In this document: positions 53,683 to 61,733 of the stretch, one piece after another | How the letters are laid out: every line of letters begins with the position of its first letter | Numbering within the stretch: position 1 is the first letter of the stretch | Assembly: GCF_900104415.1 (NCBI RefSeq) | Contig: NZ_FMXR01000006.1 | Location: 1 to 64,000 of the forward strand | Reading direction: 5' to 3' | Origin: Eubacterium oxidoreducens | GTDB lineage: Bacteria; Bacillota; Clostridia; Lachnospirales; Lachnospiraceae | DNA length: 64,000 bases | Position numbers and translations under genes: made by a program | The notes under the pieces: generated by a model | What the model saw: only the letters and a program-made list of their open reading frames with translations | Databases searched by the model: none | Told to the model about the DNA's origin: nothing

Positions 53683-54339
53683 ATGAAAAAGTATTTATTA
53701 GGTATATTAATGATGATTCCCATCATGGTTTCGGTGATTATACTGATACGTGGCGGGTATATATTAGATAGCAATCCATCGATTAGTGAGTCTACTGCGT
53801 CATCCGTAATGTCATGGATTTCATTGATTTTTGCTGTACTGGCGGTGGTTTTGATAATGGCATGGAGATCTGCCGATAGGGGAAAGTTTTCGATTATTTT
53901 GCTAATAGTATCCGTTGCGTTGTGTGTGATTAACATTGTGATTCATTATAATGAGTTTAAGGGTTACACCGTGGGGGCTGCAAAGCAGGAAGATTATATA
54001 GAAAGCGAATGGTTTGATGGAGTAAGCTTAAGGGAAGTTGAGGATGTGTTAACTAATGCAGACGATGTTGTCGTGTATATTGGTCGAGAAGATTGTCAAG
54101 ACTGCTTTGAATTTGAAAATGAGATAACAACAGTGTTGGAACGTGATAGTGTGGAGCTGACCACATATTATACGAATTTAGATCAAGAAAAGAGCAATAA
54201 TGATGAGTATCAGAGTTTTCTTGAAGCATATGGGATTAACTCAGTGCCTTTTGTGATTTGGGCGAAGAACGGAGAGGTACAGGCAACCTGGGATGATCCG
54301 ATGAATAATATTGAAAGCATCGAAGAAGCGATACAGTAA
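53683..54339 (+). CDS. Membrane-anchored thioredoxin-fold protein (CxxC), bacteriocin-accessory-like
   Basis: A 218-residue protein with three transmembrane segments (about 5-22, 45-62, 70-88), then an extracytoplasmic thioredoxin-like domain (about 115-218) with CQDC at residues 138-141 and the cis-Pro in NSVPF near 189. The context VVVYIGREDCQDCFEF resembles the thioredoxin-like bacteriocin transport accessory proteins (PedC/Bta group). ATG 53683 follows AGGTGAGG; an earlier TTG frame from 53638 is rejected. It lies between an export-type ABC operon and a tandem family of small membrane proteins, so a role in disulfide handling of an exported peptide is inferred. Confidence 0.7.
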   Translation: MKKYLLGILMMIPIMVSVIILIRGGYILDSNPSISESTASSVMSWISLIFAVLAVVLIMAWRSADRGKFSIILLIVSVALCVINIVIHYNEFKGYTVGAAKQEDYIESEWFDGVSLREVEDVLTNADDVVVYIGREDCQDCFEFENEITTVLERDSVELTTYYTNLDQEKSNNDEYQSFLEAYGINSVPFVIWAKNGEVQATWDDPMNNIESIEEAIQ

Positions 54340-54411
54340 AAAATATCCGCACATCGAGAAGATATTGGATATTTGGAAGGTCCCGTTATAGTAGTAAGTA
54401 GGAGATAAATA

Positions 54412-54941
54412 ATGTTGAGTTTTCTTGATAGTAGTTTTCTTGAAATTACAGAATTTAGAGACTGGTATTTAGATTTAATGATTTGTATCATGTGGATATA
54501 TCTTATTACAGAAGGCGTTATAGAGGCGGTTCGAGTGAAACGGAACAAACCCAAGGAGGCTAGTTATGGGATAAAACGTATTATGTTAGTGTCTTTAGGA
54601 ATATTATCGCTTGTAATCGTGGCAATATTTCAGCCAAGATGGCAAATAGTTTTTGTATTTGTCGGATTAGTTCTATTAGGATTATTCGAGAGACAGGTGA
54701 GTATAAATGCTTATCTTGAACTTTATAAAAAGGGTGTATATATAATGGGACGTCAAAAAAAGTTGATGTGTCAAAGATAGAAAAAAAAGACCCTGAAGAA
54801 GTGGTAAAACACTGGCCACCTAAATGGCTATATGTGTTGGTTGCGGTTGCTCCGTTTTCAATTTTAGAATTAATAGACAAGCTAAACGAACTTGGGATGC
54901 TTCCCTGGGCTACGGCTTTTATTAAGTGGTGGGTTGAATAG
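54412..54941 (+). pseudogene. Tandem membrane protein paralogue 1, interrupted at an A7 slippery site
   Basis: The zero frame gives 122 residues and stops at 54780; a -1 shift at 54756-54762 (codons CAA AAA AAG, heptamer A AAA AAG) continues in VDVSKIEKKDPEEVVKHW to 54941 and produces a ~176-residue product collinear with paralogues 2 and 3, including the common end PWATAFIKWW. Either a one-base loss from an A8 run has inactivated the gene, or the site supports programmed -1 frameshifting or slippage; A AAA AAG is the dnaX-type slippery sequence. Predicted topology has three N-terminal transmembrane segments and one near the C-terminus. Preceded by TAGGAGAT. Confidence 0.7.
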
Positions 54942-55030
54942 AAGAACACCGGGAACAATATTGGGAAAGATAGAGAGCCGGGGTTTTATTATCTACAAAA
55001 AAACAGTAGTAAGTAGTAGGAGATGGCACA

Positions 55031-55546
55031 ATGTTAATGGGTCTAATTGAAATAACAGAATTTAGAGAATTTCTCATATTGTCAACGCTTATACTTTTTT
55101 GGATGTATATATATGCAGAGGAACTAATAGAATGGATCCTAATAAGGATAAATAAACCGGTGGAAGCAAGTTATGGAATGAAGAGGATGAGCTTGACGGC
55201 ATTGATATTAGGAAGTCCTTCATGGGCAGGGTTATTTCAACCAAGATGGCCTATCATTTTTGTGCTAATTATATGTGTGCTTCTTGCTTTGTTTGTAAGA
55301 TCGTGTGTTATTGATTATTACGTGGATCAATATGAAGAGGGAATTTATACTATGAGCGTATTTAAGAGAACAGACCAGTCCAAAGTGAAGAAAAAAAATC
55401 CGGAAGAAGTAGTAAAGAATTGGCCACCTAGGTGGGTATACATTCTAGCGTTCTGTGGTCCTTTTTCTATAATTGAAATTTTAGATAAGTTAAATGAAAT
55501 GGGAATGTGCCCCTGGGCTACGGCATTTATTAAGTGGTTTGAATAA
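55031..55546 (+). CDS. Tandem membrane protein paralogue 2 (unknown family)
   Basis: An intact 171-residue protein sharing with its neighbours the N-terminal EITEF, KP.EASYG.KR, FQPRWPIIFV, the cytoplasmic/loop segment EEVVKNWPPRWVYIL and the end PWATAFIKWFE. About four hydrophobic segments (near 15-33, 48-62, 66-84, 140-158). It is the most divergent of the three. Unknown function; adjacency to the transporter set and its tandem copies are compatible with self-immunity or membrane-protection proteins, which is inference only. GTAGGAGA precedes the ATG. Confidence 0.75.
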   Translation: MLMGLIEITEFREFLILSTLILFWMYIYAEELIEWILIRINKPVEASYGMKRMSLTALILGSPSWAGLFQPRWPIIFVLIICVLLALFVRSCVIDYYVDQYEEGIYTMSVFKRTDQSKVKKKNPEEVVKNWPPRWVYILAFCGPFSIIEILDKLNEMGMCPWATAFIKWFE

Positions 55547-55581
55547 ATAAAAGAATCAAATCAAAAAGGAGAAAATAAAGA

Positions 55582-56091
55582 ATGAGTTTTATTGAAATAA
55601 CAGAATTTAAAAATTTGTATTTGCACGTAATGAGCGCAATCTTGATAATCTATCTGGTTATAGAATGCGTTATAGGGGGGATTCGAGTGGTGCAAAAAAA
55701 ACCGAAGGAGGCTAGTTATGGAGTGAAACGTCTTATGCTAGTGGTTGTAGGGGGCATTTCGCTGGAGATGGTGGCTGTATTTCAGCCAAGATGGCAAATT
55801 GTATTTGTGTTTGTTGGCTTAGCTATATTTGGGCTGATTATGAGGGAAGTGAGCAAAAAGATTTATATCAATGCTTATACAAAATGTTTATATATAATAG
55901 CAGAGGAAGAAAACATTGATGTGTCAAAGGTTGAAAAACCGGACACTAAGGAGATAGAACACTGGACACCTAAATGGCTATATGTGTTGGTTGCGGTTGC
56001 TCCGTTTGCGATTTTAGAATTAATAGATAAGCTAAACGAACTGGGGATGCTCCCCTGGGCTACGGCTTTTATTAAGTGGTGGTTTAAATAG
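55582..56091 (+). CDS. Tandem membrane protein paralogue 3 (unknown family)
   Basis: An intact 169-residue paralogue. Its 3' half (from TPKWLYVLVAVAPFAILEL) and the following ~30 intergenic bases are nearly identical in DNA to paralogue 1, indicating recent duplication or gene conversion. Conserved features: EITEFK, KPKEASYGVKR, FQPRWQIVFVFVGL and PWATAFIKWW. Hydrophobic segments as in paralogue 2. An AAGGAGA site precedes the ATG. Confidence 0.75.
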   Translation: MSFIEITEFKNLYLHVMSAILIIYLVIECVIGGIRVVQKKPKEASYGVKRLMLVVVGGISLEMVAVFQPRWQIVFVFVGLAIFGLIMREVSKKIYINAYTKCLYIIAEEENIDVSKVEKPDTKEIEHWTPKWLYVLVAVAPFAILELIDKLNELGMLPWATAFIKWWFK

Positions 56092-56137
56092 AAGAACACT
56101 GGGAACAATATTGTAATTCATTGACATCGATTTGGGG

Positions 56138-56170
56138 TTGTGAGAAAATATTTATAAATATTATTCACAA
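56138..56170. promoter_or_regulatory. 33-bp near-palindrome upstream of the PilZ gene
   Basis: TTGTGA...TTCACAA flanks an A/T-rich palindromic core (ATATTTATAAATAT), 19 bases before the pilZ-domain ATG. It could be an operator or an mRNA hairpin covering the ribosome site region. TTGACA at 56121-56126 may be a -35 for a promoter overlapping it. Confidence 0.4.
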
Positions 56171-56188
56171 TCTCAGGAGGAGTGTATT

Positions 56189-56539
56189 ATGGACGAAAGA
56201 AGAAAATCAAAGCGTTTGCCGCTTGATGTCAATGTGGAAATTGAAAGACTTGACAACGGCGATGGAATAACAACTGTAAAATTTGCTAATGTAAAAGTGA
56301 AAGATATGTCCAAGAGCGGTATAGGCTTTGAAACAAAGGTTCCGCTTGAGATTGGTTCATATTATAATGCGAAGATTACAATTTGGACAAAAGAGAAGAT
56401 TGAAACAGTCTTAGAAGTTGTTCGCTGTAATAAGGTTGGGGATGAATATGATTATGGCGCTACTTTCGTAGGAATGCCGGATGCAGATGCTGTTAAGATT
56501 GAGATTTATCAATTGTTTGAGGAAAATTTAGGAAAATAA
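56189..56539 (+). CDS. PilZ domain protein (cyclic di-GMP effector)
   Basis: A 116-residue single PilZ domain. The c-di-GMP-binding RxxxR is RRKSKR (residues 4-9), and D/NxSxxG appears as DMSKSG (39-44). No other domain is fused. It would transmit c-di-GMP levels to an unidentified partner. A CAGGAGGAG site precedes the ATG. No cyclase, flagellar or cellulose gene is nearby. Confidence 0.9.
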   Translation: MDERRKSKRLPLDVNVEIERLDNGDGITTVKFANVKVKDMSKSGIGFETKVPLEIGSYYNAKITIWTKEKIETVLEVVRCNKVGDEYDYGATFVGMPDADAVKIEIYQLFEENLGK

Positions 56540-56553
56540 TAAAATAAAAAATC

Positions 56554-56598
56554 AGCTACCGCTTAGATGGTTTGATAGATCTAAGCGGTAGCTTTTTT
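56554..56598. terminator. Bidirectional terminator between pilZ gene and aroA
   Basis: AGCTACCGCTTAGAT pairs perfectly with ATCTAAGCGGTAGCT across ten bases, with A-run before and T7 after, serving two convergent genes. Confidence 0.88.
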
Positions 56599-57872
56599 TA
56601 CTGCAATAATTGATGCAAGTCATCAAAAAAATTCGGATAGGATACAAAGACGCAATCGGAATTGTCTAATGGGTTTTTGGTTCCGATGGCAAGTCCTGCA
56701 ATAGTCATGGCCATGGCTGTTCGGTGGTCATTATGTGTTGTAACCAAAGAACTTGCATGAAGCGGTTTGCCGCCTTCTATAATCATGCCGTCATCGGTAG
56801 GTGTGATTTGAGCACCCATACGATTTAGGTTAAGACACATAGCATCAATGCGATTGGATTCTTTAACTTTTAGTTCTTGCGCATCTTTGATAACGGTTGT
56901 TCCTTGTGCGAAGCAAGCCATTACCGCGATGATCGGAATTTCATCAATTAGTGTTGGAATCAAATCGGTTCCGCCAATGTTAGCTGCTTTTAGATTACTG
57001 TGTTTAACAAGAAGGTCGCAGACTGGTTCGCCGGATACGATGCGTTTGTTCTGGAAACGAATATCTCCATTCATGCTTTGCGCAACTTTGATAATGCCAT
57101 CTCTTGTTGGATTGAGACCAACATTTTTGATCAAAACTTCGCTGTTTGGAATTAGTAAGGCAGCGGCAATGAAGTAGGCGGCAGAAGAAATATCTCCCGG
57201 AACTTGGATTTTCATTGCATGTAATTTAGGCCTTGGGTTAATCGTTGCAGTAAAATTGTGAGATGTAATTTCTGCACCAAACCCAGATAGCATGAGCTCT
57301 GTATGGTTACGAGAAAGCGCAGGTTCAATCACTGTAGTGGGAGAATTCGCATACATGCCTGCAAGTAATACACAGGATTTTACCTGAGCAGAAGCAACCG
57401 GTGAATGATAAGTGATTCCTCTAAGCTGTGAAGGGCTGATGGATAACGGTGCGCAACCATTTGCCCGATCGCTTTGGATGGCAGCATGCATTTTTGAAAG
57501 CGGTTCGATGATTCGATTCATTGGTCTTTTTTGGATAGACGCATCGCCGGTGATCTGTGATGCGAATTGTTGTCCGGCCAAAATACCGCTTAAAAGACGT
57601 ACGGTTGTTCCGGAGTTTCCGGCATCTAATATTTGATTTGGCGCTTTTAGTCCATCAAGACCATTTCCATGAACAAGTACATGGTTTTGCTCAAGGTTAA
57701 TATCGATTCCCATGCGGCGAAAACAGTCGATTGTCGATAAACAGTCCGCTCCGGAAAGAAAATCTGTAATTTCACTTGTGCCTTCAGCTAAAGCACTAAA
57801 CATAATGCTTCTATGAGAAATAGATTTGTCGCCGGGAACAACGATTTCCCCGCGTAGTGGTTTTATATTCAT
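56598..57872 (-). CDS. aroA: 3-phosphoshikimate 1-carboxyvinyltransferase (EPSP synthase)
   Basis: Makes EPSP from shikimate 3-phosphate and phosphoenolpyruvate. The 424-residue protein has GDKSISHRSIMFSALAEG (catalytic Lys), LDAGNSGTTVRLLSG, the KSCVLLAGMYA segment and KESNRIDAMCLNLNRMG. ATG 57872 is chosen because GGAG lies nine bases upstream; ATG 57887, five codons earlier, has no site. The gene starts about 20 bases after tyrA on the same strand and is separate from the aro cluster at 0.7-4.0 kb. Sensitivity class to inhibitors is not inferable here. Confidence 0.93.
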   Translation of the reverse strand: MNIKPLRGEIVVPGDKSISHRSIMFSALAEGTSEITDFLSGADCLSTIDCFRRMGIDINLEQNHVLVHGNGLDGLKAPNQILDAGNSGTTVRLLSGILAGQQFASQITGDASIQKRPMNRIIEPLSKMHAAIQSDRANGCAPLSISPSQLRGITYHSPVASAQVKSCVLLAGMYANSPTTVIEPALSRNHTELMLSGFGAEITSHNFTATINPRPKLHAMKIQVPGDISSAAYFIAAALLIPNSEVLIKNVGLNPTRDGIIKVAQSMNGDIRFQNKRIVSGEPVCDLLVKHSNLKAANIGGTDLIPTLIDEIPIIAVMACFAQGTTVIKDAQELKVKESNRIDAMCLNLNRMGAQITPTDDGMIIEGGKPLHASSLVTTHNDHRTAMAMTIAGLAIGTKNPLDNSDCVFVSYPNFFDDLHQLLQ

Positions 57873-57892
57873 AATAGTCAACTCCATCTTTA

Positions 57893-58990
57893 TTAACGTT
57901 CGTATATAGTATAATTATATCCTTGTAATACTTCAATTGCTTCGTTGTAAGAACGATTGTCATAAAAGGAAAGGCGAAGAACGCCCTGTTCATACTCTCG
58001 ATTGTGTATGATGCCAATATTTTTAATACTGAGCTGGTTGCAGGCAAGAATGGTGGTGATGGTTGCAATTCCGCCGGGTTTGTCTACAAGGTCACAATAG
58101 AATTCGTAAGCTCCTTCTAGGGTGTTTTTGGATTTGATCTGTAAAGAATCTCTATAATTTTTTGCATCTTCAAAAAAATGATAGATTTGATCGCTGTTTG
58201 CCGAACATACAAATTGTTCCATCTTGTCTAATTGCTTTTTGAAAGCACTGATGATATCACAGATTGCAGATTTGTTGCTCAAACAGATCTGACGCCACAT
58301 TTCCGGTGAAGACGAAGCGATTCGTGTAATATCTTTAAAACCACCGGCAGCTATTTGTTTAAATGTTTCTTCCTCATCATCTAGAGAAGAAACTACATTT
58401 ACAAGACTAGATGCAAGTATATGCGGAAAATGGGAAACTGCAGCTGTAGCATAGTCGTGCATTTGAGGTGTCATCACTTTAGGAAGGATTTTGAGGTTTA
58501 ATAAAAATTCACTAAATGAGTTTGTAAGATGTTCCGGTGTATCTTCAGTTGGGGTCAGGATATAATAAACATTTTCAAACATAAAGTCAGTTGCATTCTC
58601 ATACCCGGATTTTTCAGAACCGGCCATAGGATGTCCGCCGATAAAGTTAGTAGAGAGGCCTTCTTGTTTCATAATTGTAACAACTTCTTCTTTGACACTT
58701 CCCACATCGCTGATAATGGTTTCCTTGGATAAATAAGGCTTAAGTTCGTTTAATAACTGAATGTTTTCTTTGACTTCTGCACACAAAATAATCAAATCTG
58801 CCGGTTCGAGTACAGAGACAGATAGATGTGAAAAACCATCGATAACTTTTTCAGAGCTAGCCTGAATTAAAGCATCTTGATTCTTGTCGTATGCAAGAAT
58901 TTGAATATTTGGCATATGTTTTTTTATTGTTTTTGCCATGGATCCCCCGATTAATCCAAGACCAATGATTCCGACAGTTTGCAAATGCAT
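57893..58990 (-). CDS. tyrA: Prephenate dehydrogenase with C-terminal ACT domain
   Basis: Oxidises prephenate to 4-hydroxyphenylpyruvate for tyrosine synthesis. The 365-residue protein has the NAD loop GIIGLGLIGGSMAK, the family motif GGHPMAGSEKSGYE, and a catalytic His region AAVSHFPHILASSLV; the last ~70 residues form an ACT domain (LVDKPGGIATITTILACNQ), which usually gives tyrosine feedback control. No chorismate mutase domain is fused. AAGGGGATC precedes the ATG, and it heads the tyrA-aroA pair. Confidence 0.93.
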   Translation of the reverse strand: MHLQTVGIIGLGLIGGSMAKTIKKHMPNIQILAYDKNQDALIQASSEKVIDGFSHLSVSVLEPADLIILCAEVKENIQLLNELKPYLSKETIISDVGSVKEEVVTIMKQEGLSTNFIGGHPMAGSEKSGYENATDFMFENVYYILTPTEDTPEHLTNSFSEFLLNLKILPKVMTPQMHDYATAAVSHFPHILASSLVNVVSSLDDEEETFKQIAAGGFKDITRIASSSPEMWRQICLSNKSAICDIISAFKKQLDKMEQFVCSANSDQIYHFFEDAKNYRDSLQIKSKNTLEGAYEFYCDLVDKPGGIATITTILACNQLSIKNIGIIHNREYEQGVLRLSFYDNRSYNEAIEVLQGYNYTIYER

Positions 58991-59255
58991 AATAATGATC
59001 CCCTTTTAATTAGTTTTTGTTGTCATGAACTTAATCTTAACATAAACATTAAATAAATCAACACTTTAAAGCGCAAAAGTAAGTTGTTTATATTGTACCA
59101 AAATAAAGACTATAAATTACACAACTTAGAAATAAATGACGAATAATAAAAGAGAAATGGAACGCTATGTTATGCATTTCGACACTTTGTGTTGTAAGAA
59201 AAGAAAAAGTTTAGTACAATATAAACAACATATTACGGAAATGAGGTGGACATCA

Positions 59256-61328
59256 ATGAACGTTTATACAACAGATAAGATTCGAAATGTAGCTTTATTG
59301 GGCCATGGGGGAAGCGGAAAGACTTCACTTGTCGAAGCAATGGCATATTTGTCCGGATTAACCGGTAGGATGGGCAAGATTGCAGATGGTAATACCATAA
59401 GCGACAACGACAAAGAAGAGATAAAACGTGGCATTTCAATCTTTACATCAGTGATTCCTATTGAGTGGGAAGGCGTGAAAATTAATTTTTTGGATACTCC
59501 CGGATATTTTGATTTTGCCGGTGAAGTAGAAGAAGCACTTTCGGTTGCAGATAGTGCAATAATCGTTGTATCCGGAAAAGCCGGAATCGAAGTTGGAACA
59601 AGACGTGCGTGGGAGCTTTGTGAAAAGTATAATCTTCCAAGAATCGTTTTTGTTACGCAGATGGATGATGATAATGCATCTTATCGTCAAGTGGTTGCAG
59701 ATCTTCAGGATTTATACGGAAAAAAGATAGCACCATTTCATTTGCCGATTCGTGAAAACGGCGAATTCACAGGCTATGTAAATGTTATCCAACAAAAAGC
59801 TAAAAAATGGAACAACGACGGGGGTGTTGACAAATTCGATGTCCCGGAATATTCCAAAGAGAATCTTAGCATTTGTCGTGAGGTTTTAATGGAGACGGTT
59901 GCGGAAACCAGCGAAGAATTTATGGATCGCTATTTTAACGGAGAAGAATTTTCGGAAGATGAGATTCGTCAGGCACTTCGTGTTAATGTTGTAGATGGCT
60001 CTATTATTCCTGTTCTTATGGGATCGAATACCTTGGCGAGAGGTATGTATACATTGTTGTCTGATATTATTAAATATTTTCCTTCGCCGGATAAAAGACC
60101 GATTTCCGGAATTAATATTTTGACAAATAGTGTATTTGAAGCAAATTATGATTTTTCAAAACCGAAGACGGCCTATGTATATAAAACCATTGCGGATCCG
60201 TTTATTGGTAAATATTCATTAATTAAAGTGAATTCGGGCGTGATAAAAACGGATGACATTTTATTTAATCATGAAAAGGATGCAGAAGATAAGGTTGGAA
60301 AGATTTATGTCATGCAGGGGAATAAAGCTGTTGAGGTGCCGGAGCTTCATGCCGGTGATTTAGGCGCATTAGCGAAGCTAGGTAAGGTTGGAACAACAGA
60401 TACCTTATCAACCAAAGCCAATCCGGTGCTTTACATAAAAGCGGATCTTCCAAAACCATATACGTATCGCGCATATGTAGCGAAGAATAAAGGGGATGAA
60501 GATAAGATATCACAGGCGCTTTCAAAGATTATGTCGGAGGATTTAACGGTTCGTAATGTGAATGATGCACAAAATGGTCAGACGTTATTATATGGACTTG
60601 GCGAACAACATCTTGATGTCATTGTTAGTTTATTAAAGGATAAATATAAAGTAGAAATTGAATTAACACGACCGAAAGTCGCATTTCGTGAAACACTTCG
60701 AAAGAAAGCGGATGTGGAATATAAATATAAAAAGCAGTCTGGAGGACATGGACAGTATGGTCATGTTAAGATGACCTTTGAACCATCCGGTGATTTGGAG
60801 ACGGCGTATACATTTGAACAGACTGTTGTAGGTGGTGCTGTTCCAAAGAATTATTTTCCGGCAGTGGAAAAGGGAATCCAAGAAGGAGTTAAGGCAGGCC
60901 CTTTGGCCGGTTATCCGGTTGTTGGAGTGAAAGCGGTTTTATATGATGGTTCCTATCATTCTGTTGATTCATCAGAGATGGCATTTAAGACAGCTGCAAT
61001 CCAGGCTTTCAAAAAAGGATTTATGGAGGCTAATCCGGTACTTCTTGAACCGATTGCAACTGTTAAGGTTAAGGTTCCGGATCAATATACCGGGGATGTT
61101 ATGGGAGATTTAAATAAGCGACGTGGCAGAATTCTTGGAATGAATCCTATAGACAATGGAAAGCAGGAAATTGTTGCAGATGTTCCATATATGGAATTGT
61201 ACGGTTATACAATGGATCTTCGTTCTATGACGGCAGGTAGTGGTGATTATGAATACGATTTTGCCAGATATGAACAGGCCCCTTCCGATGTGCAGGAACA
61301 AGAAATTGCCAAATTAGAAAAAGAATAA
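59256..61328 (+). CDS. Elongation factor G-like GTPase (second EF-G paralogue)
   Basis: A 690-residue translational GTPase of the EF-G2/FusA2-like class. G1 is GHGGSGKTS, G3 is DTPGYFDF, but G4, normally NKxD, reads TQMDDD, so the asparagine and lysine are replaced. Domains II-V follow with the usual EF-G order, including a domain IV (GGHGQYGHVKMTFE) and domain V end. Canonical fusA normally sits with rpsL/rpsG, so this is a stand-alone paralogue. ATG 59256 follows GAGGTGG; upstream in-frame ATGs from 59136 lack a site. Function in this class is unsettled. Confidence 0.85.
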   Translation: MNVYTTDKIRNVALLGHGGSGKTSLVEAMAYLSGLTGRMGKIADGNTISDNDKEEIKRGISIFTSVIPIEWEGVKINFLDTPGYFDFAGEVEEALSVADSAIIVVSGKAGIEVGTRRAWELCEKYNLPRIVFVTQMDDDNASYRQVVADLQDLYGKKIAPFHLPIRENGEFTGYVNVIQQKAKKWNNDGGVDKFDVPEYSKENLSICREVLMETVAETSEEFMDRYFNGEEFSEDEIRQALRVNVVDGSIIPVLMGSNTLARGMYTLLSDIIKYFPSPDKRPISGINILTNSVFEANYDFSKPKTAYVYKTIADPFIGKYSLIKVNSGVIKTDDILFNHEKDAEDKVGKIYVMQGNKAVEVPELHAGDLGALAKLGKVGTTDTLSTKANPVLYIKADLPKPYTYRAYVAKNKGDEDKISQALSKIMSEDLTVRNVNDAQNGQTLLYGLGEQHLDVIVSLLKDKYKVEIELTRPKVAFRETLRKKADVEYKYKKQSGGHGQYGHVKMTFEPSGDLETAYTFEQTVVGGAVPKNYFPAVEKGIQEGVKAGPLAGYPVVGVKAVLYDGSYHSVDSSEMAFKTAAIQAFKKGFMEANPVLLEPIATVKVKVPDQYTGDVMGDLNKRRGRILGMNPIDNGKQEIVADVPYMELYGYTMDLRSMTAGSGDYEYDFARYEQAPSDVQEQEIAKLEKE

Positions 61329-61397
61329 GCATTCTAAGCCAGGAGTACATTTTTCCTTATATCATATAATATTGATGGCTACTTCATGTAGCAAAAG

Positions 61398-61435
61398 CAA
61401 GAATCGGAATATTTAAGTGTTTCGATTCTTGTTTT
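61398..61435 (+). terminator. Terminator of the EF-G-like gene
   Basis: CAAGAATCG pairs with CGATTCTTG across 16 bases and runs into TTTT, which is also the first bases of the repeat copy B motif TTTAAC. Confidence 0.75.
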
Positions 61436-61592
61436 AACTCAGTCGGAGAAATTCCCCACCTCAAGCTGTGTGAGGTGGGGATTTCTCCGACTGAGTTAAA
61501 CGCTCCGCGAGGATGCGCACGGATTCGGACAGGAATTTGTCTGCTGAAGCAGACCCGAATCCGGCGCGCAAGACTCGCGAGCGAGTCTTGAC
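61433..61592. repeat. Dispersed multi-hairpin repeat, long copy B
   Basis: Starts TTTAACTCAGTCGG in the T-tract of the preceding terminator. Hairpin 1 is 27-28 bp long: AACTCAGTCGGAGAAAT and CCCCACCTCA pair with TGAGGTGGGG and ATTTCTCCGACTGAGTT around a seven-base loop. Bases 61485-61592 (108 bp) are identical to 48612-48719 of copy A, giving hairpins 2 and 3, and the element ends GAGTCTTGAC. It contains no open reading frame of interest and has much higher GC than its surroundings. Confidence 0.92.
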
Positions 61593-61638
61593 TGTAGGAT
61601 AACGTAAGTGGTGGTACATGCATAGCGTTGACGGCTAC

Positions 61639-61666
61639 TTGACAAATGAAAGCCTTGTGATAAACT
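61639..61666 (+). promoter_or_regulatory. Promoter of leuS
   Basis: TTGACA (61639-61644), 16 bases, TAAACT (61661-61666), leaving a leader of about 60 bases. No T-box structure fits in this space, unlike many Firmicutes leuS genes. Confidence 0.5.
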
Positions 61667-61733
61667 TTTTAATAGTGTATTTTTGCGGTTTTTGTAAAAG
61701 CACATAGGAGAAAATATAGGAGTTTATAAAGAC

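Noticed and set aside
61433-61592. CRISPR array or tRNA-like element
   Set aside because: The hairpin repeat is not a set of equally spaced short repeats with spacers, and its stems do not fit a cloverleaf.
61593-61733. T-box leader for leuS
   Set aside because: The 141 bases between repeat copy B and leuS contain a promoter-like pair but no specifier stem or T-box core (TGGNACCGCG), so a T-box was not called.
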